From Bombyx mori (Eukaryota; Arthropoda; Insecta; Lepidoptera; Bombycidae), in assembly GCF_030269925.1 (NCBI RefSeq), contig NC_085127.1, forward strand, positions 1,805,501 to 1,869,500: a stretch of DNA of 64,000 nt, in the 5' to 3' direction. The translations under genes were made by a program, and so were the position numbers. Of the stretch, positions 29,101-36,100 are shown piece after piece (positions within the stretch are counted from its first letter, which is position 1; each line of letters starts with the position of its first letter). A model generated the notes under the pieces. That model had not been told where the DNA came from and did not search any database. It saw only the letters and a list, made by a program, of their open reading frames with translations.

Positions 29101-32023
29101 TACAAAAACGGTCGTATGTACAGTTAACAGAAATCGTATATGCATACGCAATGACTCTTGTTATTGTGAATTACGTCATTCAATACATAGCAACTATATC
29201 TGCCAGTCTCCAGTGGAAACTGTTTCAATTACATATATTGAATTAATAATTTCATTAAAAAATATATATATATATATATATTTACCGAGAGTAAAGGAAG
29301 CGTTATGAACCTCACCAAAGAGGTATTAAGAAGCACTATATGTTTTTTTATCCTACCTTTATTTATTTATTTATTTATTATTACTGGTGGGGGGACCTCT
29401 TGTGAGTCCGCGCGGGTAGATACCACCGCCCTGCCTATTTCTACCGTGAAGCAGTAATGTGTTTTGGTTTGAAGGGTAGGGCAGCCGTAGTAACTATACT
29501 GAGATCTTAGAACGTATATCTCAAGGTGGGTGGCGCATTTACGTTGTAGATGTCTAAGGGCTCCAGTCACCACTTAACACGAGGTGGGCTGTGAGCTCGT
29601 CCACTCATCTAAGCAATAAAAAAAAATCACGAGTTATGTCTATGGGCTACCACCGTATCGGAAGCGCGACCCACTAAGAAGATCCGGCGATAAACTCAGT
29701 GGGCTAAGCAAGCGAAATGCGAAAGTGAGGTTGTTGCGCTGTTGAGATCTATTACACATTGTCAGGACTACAAAAAAAGACATGCTTTTATTCAGATAGT
29801 TACGGTGCATTTGGTCATATTCATTGACCGATGTAGGGGTTTTTTTGTTTAAAAGAATGAACGAAGTCAAGGCCCGCCTGGTGTTAAATGGTTACTGGAG
29901 CCCATCAACGACTTAAATGTAGCCACTGATCTTACATTACGAGGCTTACTGCTTCACCGCAGAAGTAGGTAGGGTGGTGGTACCTAACCGTACGGGTTCA
30001 GAAGACGTCCTACCCACAGTAAAAGGTGTGCTTTATTGCCTAGCTAAAACAAAATATTACTATAGACACCATAGGCGTTTCATTTCAAGGAATGAATGAG
30101 TCATTCCTAGTTAAGGATAAGAATTTTCATTTCCTACTAAAACATAATTTGTTTAAAAGGGTACAACGTCAAAACAGTCTTGTTTAATTTTAAGATTATG
30201 GTTCTTTTTGCAAACCGTGGTAGGTACATGTTGATAATAATATTCCTTGATACGGCGCGTATTCTAAGGTTTCTCACTGTAGAGCCCTAACCACTGGTGG
30301 CTTGTATAGTGGACACTGCCATTAACAGCGATCTTATTAAATAGTGTTTTTTTTTTAAATTGCATTTTTCCCCTTTTTTTTAAATATTCTATAATTAATA
30401 AGATTTTAATAACTGTAGTATAATAATAATAAAAACAACGGAGGAGTCACATACAGTTATCTGGATACAACTTCGATTTCCTGTATTTTCAGAACCAGAG
30501 ACTGATATCCATACTTAATTATGTATGTTAAAATATAATATACACCCAGACAAAGAGTAAATAAACTTGTTCATCATATACAAATGTTTGTCCAATGTGG
30601 GAATCCAACCTACAAACCCCAACCCCAGCTCAGCAGTTACACAGTACATGGCTTCTACTCCCAGTCAGAGTAAGATACTTGACTATCATAGTTTAACCAT
30701 AACATTGTTTCACACTTTCGCGGCTACTCTATCTGTGATTATTCTAAAAATTATTGGATTCTCAGATTCCTTAATTTTGAGTATACAGCTACACACTGTT
30801 ACGATAAAAAAAAAACTCAAATTCTTACCTGTCAATAATTTCGGTTTCACCTCTTGAATAGTGCCATTCTTTTCTTCTTTGCTCTGTTTAGAAGGAAAAT
30901 GACCAATGAAAGATTATTTTTTAATAAAATCAAGACATGTAGTAATTTGGTCTGATTCGAAAGATAGGGCGGACACTGTAGAATACTATAGAACTGAGGC
31001 TTATAGCTCATGTCTCTAAGTGAGTGTCGACAATTAAGTCAATATTTGTGGGTTCAGATAACTACTTAACACTTTAACATAGATGGGAAAATAAAAAAAA
31101 TTACAAATGAATTTTTAAATGTAGAATACATTTAAAATACTTTGGTAGGAATAAAATTTTCATAGCATTTTATATGCAGATTATTTGCAATTTAGTTGTA
31201 ATATTACTGCATTTTAGTATTTGTTTATTCAATATCATCACTGACATAATCACAACTACTCTTAAAGTTTAATCTCACTTTTGTGATTTTCATTTACTTA
31301 TGTTTACAATTCATAAAAACTGAAGATCCTTCCATATCCTTCCTAGTCTTGGTGGCAAATATTTTGAAAAGAACAATTACTGGCTTTAATTCTCAGTCAA
31401 TCTCTTTAGGATAATGTTCATTGGTATTCCACTCTGAAAGCAGCCTCTGTCTTTTATGAATTTCCATTACCATTACAAAAGGGAAACCCTAGCTTAGGGT
31501 AAATGAATGGGGAACATTTGTTTGTTTATATTTCAATTCTCAACATATTATGTTGCATTGTTGCATATATTTTTACAACAGTTAAATTGAGGAAAGAATA
31601 CTTGCTGTGTGTCACCTTATGGTACATTTAAAAAATTCAAAATAATTGTATTGAAATTAATGTTATGCTTCGTTTATTTAAACAAGTTTCGATATGAACA
31701 AAAAAAATCTAATCATACTGTATAATTGTAAATAAATTCTAAATAAACTTTTGAATCGGTATGCTTGAAAATTCCAGTTTTTTTTTATTGATTCGTTAAC
31801 AAGTAATCATGTAAACTTATTGTATGACATCATTTTACAGTTCTATTAAATTTCAAATTGAGAGAATTTGTATTATTTCCGTAGTGAAGTGTACAACTGC
31901 TAGCATTTTAGGGTATAACATGCTGTGATTTACAACATATCTTCAAGATAAGTTAACTGTTAACGTTACCGACGACACGTTGATGTAGCTTTTGAAGTTT
32001 TGCACTAATTTCTTCTCATTCAT
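3000..32023 (-). CDS. MTMR10: Myotubularin-related pseudophosphatase, MTMR10/11/12 type (12 coding exons)
   Basis: Coding exons in order of transcription: 32023-31970, 30883-30829, 23234-23098, 22125-21967, 19664-19209, 18811-18641, 17439-17310, 15348-15213, 14503-14281, 13786-13657, 4298-4123, 3236-3000. They sum to 2064 nt (687 aa plus stop) and all phases agree. Residues about 37-170 are a GRAM/PH domain ([42 protein letters not shown]); about 200-560 form a myotubularin phosphatase fold ([51 protein letters not shown]). Where active family members carry the CX5R loop this protein reads VVLQEGEGVDYS, with no Cys or Arg, so it should be inactive. Inactive myotubularins of this group bind active partners that dephosphorylate PI3P and PI(3,5)P2 on endosomes; that role is inferred from family. 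Start: ATG at 32023 opens an 18-codon exon containing FKSYI, matching the family N terminus. The exon at 15213 uses a weak donor (GTCCGT), chosen for phase and a conserved Arg. MTMR10 and MTMR12 cannot be separated by eye. Confidence 0.9.
3237..3310 (-). repeat. Tandem duplication carrying a second 3' splice site of the last MTMR10-like intron
   Basis: The segment CTAATC...GTTCACAG followed by ATACAGCA occurs twice in tandem on the minus strand. Each copy has its own branch-point-like CTAAT, pyrimidine stretch and CAG acceptor. The downstream acceptor gives the exon starting at 3236; the upstream one would start it at 3275, adding 39 nt (13 codons) that remain open and in frame. Confidence 0.7.
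3648..4112 (-). mobile_element. LINE 3' end (family A), 5'-truncated, with the end of its reverse-transcriptase ORF
   Basis: On the minus strand it encodes the C-terminal end of a non-LTR retrotransposon ORF2 (motifs [41 protein letters not shown]), followed by a 3' UTR and poly-A (poly-T 3653-3679 on plus). The WNxLP motif is typical of CR1/Jockey-like LINEs. The 5' truncation point is about 10 bp from the donor site of exon 11 of the MTMR10-like gene (4122/4123). Confidence 0.85.
4328..4404 (+). mobile_element. Bm1 SINE, 5' part, split by the Academ-like element
   Basis: Begins 'tactggtggtaggacctctt' and breaks at 'gaagcagtaa'. The remainder of the same SINE resumes at 11841. Confidence 0.93.
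4405..4824 (+). repeat. Left terminal inverted repeat of the Academ-like element
   Basis: 420 bp matching the reverse complement of 11421-11840. The inner border is set by loss of match after 'gtcctacgctca'. Confidence 0.9.
4438..5420 (+). repeat. Tandem array of the left-end repeat unit (420-bp period, about 2.3 copies)
   Basis: Positions 4438-4857 and 4858-5277 are almost identical; 4561-4860 and 4981-5280 agree base for base. A third, diverged and truncated copy runs from 5278 to about 5420. The right end of the element has only one copy. The repeats contain several 'gtcctac' / 'gtaggac' motifs, possible transposase-binding sites. Confidence 0.9.
5421..5687 (+). promoter_or_regulatory. 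Probable promoter and 5' leader of the transposase gene
   Basis: Lies between the last end-repeat copy and the start codon. It is the least AT-rich non-coding part of the element, with an NRF-1-like cgcatgcgca at 5541-5550 and an initiator-like TCAGTC at 5616-5621. There is no clear TATA box. Confidence 0.4.
5688..11098 (+). CDS. Academ-like transposase, XPG/PIN-nuclease-like, 1584 aa, 4 exons
   Basis: Exons 5688-5932, 6304-6417, 6622-10925 and 11007-11098 join in phase to 4755 nt with no internal stop. Exon 1 encodes a Cys/His module (CFLC near the N terminus, [10 protein letters not shown] at its end). A second one follows in exon 3 (CFFC ... YHNIC), so two zinc-binding modules are likely to bind DNA. 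The C-terminal part has HEEADTK (residues 1303-1309), [11 protein letters not shown] (Asp 1329 and 1331) and [11 protein letters not shown] (Asp 1389), followed by a basic GKKK stretch; acidic residues in this order resemble the metal-binding set of XPG/FEN1-type nucleases. The last 30 residues are very acidic. The middle 900 residues have no motif I recognise. ATG 5688 was chosen because it directly precedes the first Cys module; an in-frame ATG at 5628 would add 20 residues. Codon usage is extremely AT-rich compared with the host exons. Function (cutting element ends) is inferred. Confidence 0.82.
11105..11170. repeat. (TA)n microsatellite in the 3' UTR of the transposase gene
   Basis: Two runs of TA (11105-11136 and 11147-11170) are separated by 'aagaaatta', just after the stop codon. 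Confidence 0.9.
11421..11840 (-). repeat. Right terminal inverted repeat of the Academ-like element
   Basis: Reads inward from 11840 as TAGTCCAGGATCCACCGCCC. It matches the outermost left copy better than the inner tandem copy: it shares 'taattttccgtgagtagc' and 'gtagcgagg' with the former. Confidence 0.9.
11841..12010 (+). mobile_element. Bm1 SINE, 3' part, split by the Academ-like element
   Basis: Resumes at 'taatgcgtttcggttcgaag' and ends 'cacataacctataaaaaa'. Together with 4328-4404 it makes a full-length Bm1. Confidence 0.93.
12395..12656 (-). other. Candidate two-exon mini-ORF inside the 12289-13276 element
   Basis: Exon 12656-12600 reads [19 protein letters not shown] and ends at a perfect GTAAGT. 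An acceptor (TTTTATTTACAG) precedes 12451. Spliced in phase it stops after 18 more codons. A different frame of the second exon reads an acidic [15 protein letters not shown] and ends just before an AATAAA, which looks more protein-like, so a base may have been lost. It is likely the remnant of a larger transposon gene. Confidence 0.3.
12989..13238 (-). mobile_element. Bm1 SINE inserted in the 12289-13276 element
   Basis: Poly-T at 12989, then 'attgcttagatgggtggacg'; ends 'ggtcctaccaccagt'. Confidence 0.92.
14001..14216 (-). mobile_element. LINE fragment (family B, defined at 36832-37230)
   Basis: Reverse complement of the family-B tail: 'ggtgagctcacggggctcaa', 'cagaatctaccaccg', 'gcccactgagaagatccggc'. 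It lies 65 bp from exon 9 of the MTMR10-like gene. Confidence 0.75.
14670..14712 (-). mobile_element. Short internal fragment of a Bm1 SINE
   Basis: Only 'cggaacgtattacggcttcg' and 'tggcagaaataggtgg' are recognisable. Confidence 0.55.
14744..14888 (+). mobile_element. Bm1 SINE with internal deletion
   Basis: Head 'aactgatggtaggacgtctt' joins directly to the distal half ending 'aacaccaggtgggtcgtgag'. The middle is missing. Confidence 0.75.
14985..15130 (-). mobile_element. Bm1 SINE with internal deletion
   Basis: Runs from 'tttattgcttagatgggtgg' to 'caagagttactaccaccagt'. The central part is missing ('ctggagccttcacggcagaa'). Confidence 0.85.
15445..15830. mobile_element. hAT-like MITE rich in TATCCGG motifs
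   Basis: Inverted ends TAGAGATGAAACGGATAT and ATCCGTTTCATCTCTA. The flanks are ctcgtgac (15437-15444) and gtcgtgac (15831-15838), an 8-bp duplication with one mismatch. The interior near the left end has repeated TATCCGG/CCGGATA motifs in both directions. Lies in intron 7 of the MTMR10-like gene. Confidence 0.75.
16565..16809 (+). mobile_element. Bm1 SINE, full length
   Basis: 'tactgttggtagggcctctt' to 'ccatccaactaagcaataaa' plus poly-A. Confidence 0.92.
16901..17285 (+). mobile_element. Short retroelement, second copy of the 44186-44610 family
   Basis: Runs from 'tttttggcgggaacgcgagg' to 'gtcataaaatcccttaaata'. Imperfect flanking repeat 'gagt(a/g)tgtctgg' on both sides. Its 3' end lies about 25 bp from the donor of MTMR10-like exon 7. 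Confidence 0.75.
17497..17660 (+). mobile_element. tRNA-derived SINE (second SINE family), copy 1
   Basis: tRNA-like head: box-A-like 'gtggcctaaaggataagacg' and box B 'ggtgttcgaatccc'; then 'gcgggtaccaa' and 'taatgaaatacgtactgaat'. The cloverleaf is not complete, so it is not called as a tRNA gene. Confidence 0.75.
17690..17790. repeat. Dispersed repeat shared with 25505-25620
   Basis: Shares 'ggaaatcgccgga', 'cgccctccactgggga' and 'ctaaaacctcctgtcgctca' with the copy at 25505. Confidence 0.65.
17791..17875 (-). mobile_element. LINE fragment (family B)
   Basis: 'cagaatctaccaccggatcg' then 'cccactgagaagatccgggg'. Confidence 0.65.
19818..20017 (-). mobile_element. Bm1 SINE, internally deleted
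   Basis: 'ttttattgctttgatgggga' through 'gaagtcctaccaccagt'. The usual 'caccctt' and 'aaaccgaaacgc' block is missing. Confidence 0.85.
20130..20228 (+). promoter_or_regulatory. Candidate TATA promoter and non-coding first exon in intron 4 of the MTMR10-like gene
   Basis: 'ttcataaatagc' (about 20133-20144) is followed roughly 30 bp later by 'actgtagtcg', then a GC-rich stretch and a donor-like 'gca-GTGAGT' near 20221. No downstream coding exon could be linked to it. Confidence 0.25.
20508..20685. repeat. 89-bp tandem duplication
   Basis: The unit beginning 'tcaaagggtcaaa' starts at 20508 and 20597 and includes 'gggctgtgaccttgtccgct'. The two copies differ at a few positions. 'gggctgtga' suggests a distant Bm1 origin. 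Confidence 0.8.
21060..21184 (-). mobile_element. Bm1 SINE, partial (3' half)
   Basis: 'tacttagatgggtggacgag' down to 'agttctaagaactca'. Confidence 0.85.
21349..21630 (+). mobile_element. Helitron-like 5' end, Lepidoptera type
   Basis: Begins TCTATACTAATATTATAAAG and continues 'aggaaagatttgtttg' and 'ggctcagaaactactgaacg', the start shared with the reverse copy at 48675-48869. The 3' limit is uncertain. Confidence 0.5.
21782..21920 (+). mobile_element. Bm1 SINE, partial (3' half)
   Basis: 'gagatcttagaactatacct' to 'cccatctaagcaataaaa'. It ends 47 bp from the 3' border of exon 4 of the MTMR10-like gene. Confidence 0.85.
22382..22560 (+). mobile_element. LINE-type 3' UTR fragment (RTE-like)
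   Basis: 'gagtcccgcgatg', then 'ccgttccagagattagccgg' and 'aacaaacagacagacagaca', a pattern common at RTE-like 3' ends. Confidence 0.45.
22760..23002 (+). mobile_element. Bm1 SINE, diverged head
   Basis: 'ggaatgcgtttcggtttgaa' to 'caacgatctaagcaataaag'. The head reads 'accggggggtgtggcgtctt'. Confidence 0.88.
23354..23512 (+). mobile_element. LINE 3'-end fragment (family A)
   Basis: 'gacatgtccttcttcaaacg' (encoding MSFFKRGL) to 'gcctccaagggcaataaaaa'. Confidence 0.85.
24366..24507. mobile_element. Hairpin MITE copy 1
   Basis: Arms 'cttagtgcgagttttttaa' and 'aaactcgcactaagcacac'; the centre has 'ggcggcaaacgtagg'. The left arm is shortened compared with 42366-42535. Confidence 0.75.
24721..24827 (-). 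other. Orphan exon-like island in MTMR10-like intron 2
   Basis: Acceptor ACTCTTGACAG and donor GTGAGT flank 107 nt that are open in one frame (phase 2 to 1), including [20 protein letters not shown]. The phases do not fit the host intron, so it would belong to a separate nested gene or a captured fragment. Family not recognised. Confidence 0.35.
25505..25870. repeat. GC-rich dispersed repeat, probably retroelement-derived
   Basis: The start shares a block with 17690-17790. Later parts ('cgctgggttagaaccagcgt', 'ccggccttccaacgcc') are far more GC-rich than the surroundings. No intact reading frame or family motif was found. Confidence 0.5.
26558..26662 (+). mobile_element. LINE 3'-end fragment (family A)
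   Basis: 'ggtaggcagcagcttggctc' to 'tgcatacacgggcaaaaaa'. Confidence 0.8.
26776..27020 (+). mobile_element. Bm1 SINE, full length
   Basis: 'tactggtggtaggacctgta' to 'ccacccatctaagcaataaa'. Confidence 0.92.
27503..27595. mobile_element. Hairpin MITE copy 2, one arm
   Basis: 'agtgcgagttttttaacgtt' to 'gcccctagcggcaaacgtag'. The second arm is missing. Confidence 0.7.
27639..27882 (-). mobile_element. Bm1 SINE, near full length
   Basis: 'tgcttaggtaggtagacgag' to 'gctcacaagaggtcctaaca'. Confidence 0.9.
28028..28135 (-). other. Orphan exon-like island, 36 codons, phase 0 to 0
   Basis: On the minus strand a perfect branch-point sequence TACTAAC lies 32 nt before the acceptor AATCAG, and GTGAGT follows the island. 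The frame reads [15 protein letters not shown] ... [11 protein letters not shown] without a stop. An alternative acceptor 18 nt further upstream (GGGATAG) keeps the same frame. Family not recognised; inconsistent with the phase of the host intron. Confidence 0.35.
28264..28314 (-). other. Possible first exon of a nested gene upstream of 28028-28135
   Basis: An ATG followed by [14 protein letters not shown] runs to a donor GTAAGT at 28263, in phase 0, which would join the island at 28135 in frame. A second overlapping ATG in another frame exists. Very tentative. Confidence 0.2.
28330..28433 (+). mobile_element. tRNA-derived SINE, copy 2
   Basis: 'gcctaaaggataagacgtcc', 'ggtgttcgaatcccgcaggc', 'taatgaaatacgtatttaac'. 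A Bm1 tail fragment ('cgtccacccatctaagcaat') directly follows. Confidence 0.75.
28718..28977. mobile_element. Helitron- or RTE-like dispersed repeat
   Basis: Starts 'ctggctgtacccgttcgctt' and ends 'gatttatatattagtatgga'. The end resembles the Lepidoptera Helitron start in reverse. Family uncertain. Confidence 0.4.
29020..29097 (-). other. Candidate in-frame cassette exon or alternative first exon of the MTMR10-like gene
   Basis: A 78-nt island lies in the 7.6-kb second intron. It has an acceptor (TTTTTGTACAG) and a good donor (AAAAG then GTGAGATTT). It starts and ends in phase 1, the same phase as that intron, and is open in the needed frame, so including it would add 26 residues (containing [19 protein letters not shown]) directly before the GRAM domain. 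It also contains an ATG six codons before its donor, so a transcript starting here would encode MVALIK then GELVTG. It could equally be an exon of an unrelated nested gene. Confidence 0.45.
29382..29626 (+). mobile_element. Bm1 SINE, full length
   Basis: 'tactggtggggggacctctt' to 'cactcatctaagcaataaaa', preceded by (attt)n. Confidence 0.92.
29646..29708 (-). mobile_element. LINE fragment (family B)
   Basis: 'gctaccaccgtatcggaagc' and 'cccactaagaagatccggcg'. Confidence 0.6.
29870..30022 (-). mobile_element. Bm1 SINE, diverged and deleted
   Basis: 'gcccgcctggtgttaaatgg' to 'gacgtcctacccacagtaaa'. Confidence 0.75.
30957..31100 (+). mobile_element. Old, diverged Bm1-like fragment
   Basis: Only the order of short matches is kept: 'gggcggacactgta', 'gaactgaggcttatagctca', 'actacttaacact', 'agatgggaaaataaaaaaa'. 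Confidence 0.4.
31101..31969. other. Intron 1 of the MTMR10-like gene, proximal part, nothing recognised
   Basis: AT-rich, with no repeat or coding signal that I could identify. Confidence 0.5.
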
Positions 32024-33127
32024 TTTTAACAACTTGCTCCTCACGCAATGTTGACCCACTTTTAAAGAATAGTTACGATTGAAATATTTATTTTACACAA
32101 GTTTAATAGTCTTTCGGATAGAGTAGACAGTTTTTATTGTTTATATAAGGGATAGCCCACATGATTTATCTCTATTTTATGATTATTTGATAACAATCAT
32201 CATAGTGCACACAAATTTATAGATTAATTTCATTCTATAAAGTTTCTGTCGTAGTAGATTTGTATTTGTGGATTACTAGTTTGTACATTTTAAAGTTCTT
32301 AAATAGCACATTTCACGTGAGATTATAACGAGATCTAACACTTTCGAAGAACTATTTGACTTAAAACAGCAATATCAGCAAAGACATAAACTTCAGAAGT
32401 TTAGGAGTTTGAAGTGGAGTGACAGATACATAAATATTGCCAAGTACAAAATAAGGAGCGTGTTATGTGTCACAGACCAATTAAAAACTGGATCGTTTCA
32501 GTGGGTCGCGATTCCGATCCGGTGGCAGGTTCAGCGAAGCACTGCTCTTCCTAGTAGATGTTACCAGTCTCCCGGCTGAACCTCGTGAGCTCGCCTACAC
32601 GTTTAGTGAAGCTAGCACAGCCCCTCAAGGCAATAGGTAGGCCAAAAAGTCATTCATTTTTTTTGGGTCTCTACACAAAATCTTATGAGGTACTGGTGAA
32701 ATAAAAGACTAGGCTTCACCTTTTACAATTCCTTCACTATGCAAATTGAAGATTACTTTAAAAAAAACCAAGACAGTTTCGTTGGCGTGGTTTTTGAAGT
32801 TTGTAGGGACATTTCGTCTATAGATGCAACTTGACTACACAATTTTACTTGGATTTTGAAGAGAACCTGTTCTTCATTTCGAAAATAGGGCAAATAGTTT
32901 GGGCCTTGTTCCATTTGCTAGCCCAGTAAAATGAATAAATAAAACCAGCTATGGTGAGGGGTTACGACATGAACATAATCTGTGGCTTCATTTAAAAAAT
33001 CCATAGATTGTGAATGCTCAAAAAAATGGCGATTGTTAAATTTTTGTTGAAAATTTAAAGCACAATCTTTAGGAATTGAGTTTAAATAATAAGTATTTAT
33101 TGGTGCAGTTGTATTAATTAATTTAAC
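32024..33127. promoter_or_regulatory. Divergent intergenic region between the MTMR10-like and RNF126-like genes
   Basis: About 1.1 kb separates the two start codons, which point away from each other. Promoters and 5' UTRs of both genes must lie here or in upstream noncoding exons. I saw no convincing TATA box. A fragment of a LINE (32497-32640, with the 'cagtgggtcgcg' and 'gatccggtggcag' motifs) sits inside it. Confidence 0.55.
32497..32640 (+). mobile_element. LINE fragment (family B) in the divergent promoter region
   Basis: 'cagtgggtcgcgattccgat' to 'cctcaaggcaataggtag'. Confidence 0.65.
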
Positions 33128-36100
33128 ATGGCTGACGCAATGGTAGAACGAAGACCAACACTACGGTTTTTCTGCCACAGGTGTGATATAGAATTTGAAG
33201 ATGTTTTGCAGGTAAAGATCGATATTTTGTATTGTTTTTGCGACTAAATTTGATTTTCACATTGATCTGTGACGTCGGAGATATCGCTCCGTTTGAAACC
33301 ATATTTTTCCTATAAAATTTCTAGGAAAACTGCGCAACAGTTTTCTTTTGATGAAATCTATTTCCAATTTTTTTTCACTAATACCGGGTGTTCTGCGTGT
33401 CATTTCCGTGAAAACTCTTTTCAAGGGATGTCGGATTACAAAATTTTCTTATTATTACATCATCAATTGATTTACAGTCCTCGAACTTATCTTTTTTAGG
33501 AAATTTCCTTTTAATAAGAACAATTTATAAATCTTACTATGTTAGTTCTGATGAGATCTCTGCTATTTGCATACTTTTGGATCCTAACCCAGTTTAATGA
33601 CCTTAGGAACAACCATTAAACGTGATTTTTAAAGCACATGACCTTCTCTAACCTTTCTGAACTGGTATTTTGTGTTTGTTAAAAACAAATGTGAAAAAAT
33701 TCAGTATGAATCAGACTAAAAAAATATAATGTTATCCTCCGTCAGGTATTTTGATTTTGAAGTTAGTTTTAATGCAACCTTTCAAATCTGAATGTTAAAA
33801 TAAATGTTGTGATAGTGCTAATACACTTAATACTTACTTATTTTTTCAAGTAAATATAAAAGTTTTCAATTGATGATGATGATAGTAATAAAGCATTTAT
33901 ATGTACTTCATTTATCTGGCTCACAATACAAGATATAACCAAAATAAAACCTGTTTAATACTCTTAAATATTTTATTGTTTTAAAAATTCAAAAAATCTC
34001 ATGCTGTGTTCCGTCACAAAACAACCACTATTCTAAAATACTTGAGACTTTGATGTCACTACATAGGTGCACTGCATACTGATTGCTATCGATATGTACC
34101 AATTACTGCTTAATGACAATAGTATGTCTGCCCATTTATGCCAGTCAAGGGAGTACAAAAACATATTTTCTGACAAAATAAATGCATTTTAATGTTTCAG
34201 GATTATACATGCCCATATTGTGCTAGTGGTTTTATAGAGCAATTGGAGAGTGAAGCGGATGGTGATTTTGACGATGCAGATATGAGCAACTTGGACGATG
34301 ATGTGAGCACTAGTGATGATACAGATGAGACACAAAACTCTACACAAGTATGACAAATACAATTGATTAGATTGAAATATAGTAAAAAGCATACAGACAG
34401 AAATACATGGTAAAATGTAGAAACATTAACATTGGTACACTACTCCAGGTAATAGATTGAAAGAACAGTTCTGATATTTGTAAGAATAACATTATAGGAG
34501 TTTGCAATGTGAAAGAAATTGTGTTGAGTAGATATGTTGCAATTTTATATTTTGTTGATACATGTGTAGAGTATTTTGTGTGTTTAGAAGTATATTGTTC
34601 GTATTAGTATTGTTTTATATTACAACCTACAAATTTTTTTTTATTGCCGTATAGCTAGACGAGCATACGGCCCACCTGATGGTGAGTGGTTACCGTCGCT
34701 CATGGACGTCAGCAATGCCAGGGGCAGAGCCAAGCTGCTGCCTACCATTTAATATTCTCCACAAGCCTCGTTTGAAGAAGGACATGTCATAGTGCTCGGG
34801 AATCACCGTGGAGGGGAGCTCATTCCATAGCTGGATGGTACGTGGCCAAAAAGATATCTGGAAACACACTGTGGATGAACGTAGTGGCTCCAGGTAGTAT
34901 GGATGAACTCTACTCCGGTTGCGGGCGATGCGATGGTAAAAACGAGATGTCAGTATCATCTCGAACAATTCCTCAGAGCACTCCCCATGGAACACACATT
35001 TTAAAGATTTGTATCTATTTAATCAAACTAACTGTATAAATAACAGTTATGACACATTTTTTATAACTTAATGGATGATACTAACCTTTGAAATGGAAGA
35101 TAATATACAAAACTGATCTTGCTGCCATAAAATATAATCTATGACTTTAATTTTTTCTCAGTTTTGTTTCATTCTTTAAAAATAACACTATACAATTTTT
35201 GTTAATTTTCAGTAGTAATGTGTGTTTACTATGTTTATTTTTATGGTTTCTGGGCTATTGAATACCAAAGAGGGTATGAGCTCATCAGGGTCTTTAAGAA
35301 AATAACATTGATATATTGTTTTAACTACCAGAAATGATCTAGCTGGTTATTTAAAATATCAATAAAAATACCAGTAGTTATTTTATGCAATGATATGTAA
35401 AAATGTAGATTATTTAAACACCATTCTAATTTGGCTCCAGTAACCATACCACATATGGGATGTACGGCCTCATACAATTAGTGTTGGTTGGGCTTCACGT
35501 GATGACATTGTTTAAACAATTTTGAAACATTTTTCATAAAAATATGTTGTCATTAATTGTACATAATTGGTTTATAAATTGTTATTTAAAATCGTGTATA
35601 ATAAAACATCAATAAGAGAAATTGAAATTATTTGTTGCAATATTTGTGACAACTACAATGTTGTTATCAGTACATGTGGTCATGGGTTGATAAAGCATTT
35701 ATCATATGCTATGTACTACATGCCTTCTTAGAATGTAAGATAAAAACAATAACATGACATTGCATGTTTGTGTTGAAAATAAATTGTTTAAAAGATAGAT
35801 TATGAATTGAAGGAAGAGTTAAAATAGATCAAAGAATAAAATAGTTGCGCATGGCCCAGGTGTTTGTAAGTTCAAATATTGCAAATGTTAATTAACAAAT
35901 ACACTAATGTGTAGCAGAAATGTTCTGCAATAATAAGTATTATTATTTTGTACGGACAGCTACCTAATTAGGAAAAAACAATGTGGTAACTTCTATAAAC
36001 TGCCAGCCACACAGTCATGTTTCTCCAAACTAAATGTAAAAAAATAATGAGGAAAATTATCATATTTATGGGTCTGCTTGCCCATTTTTCTATTATTAAT

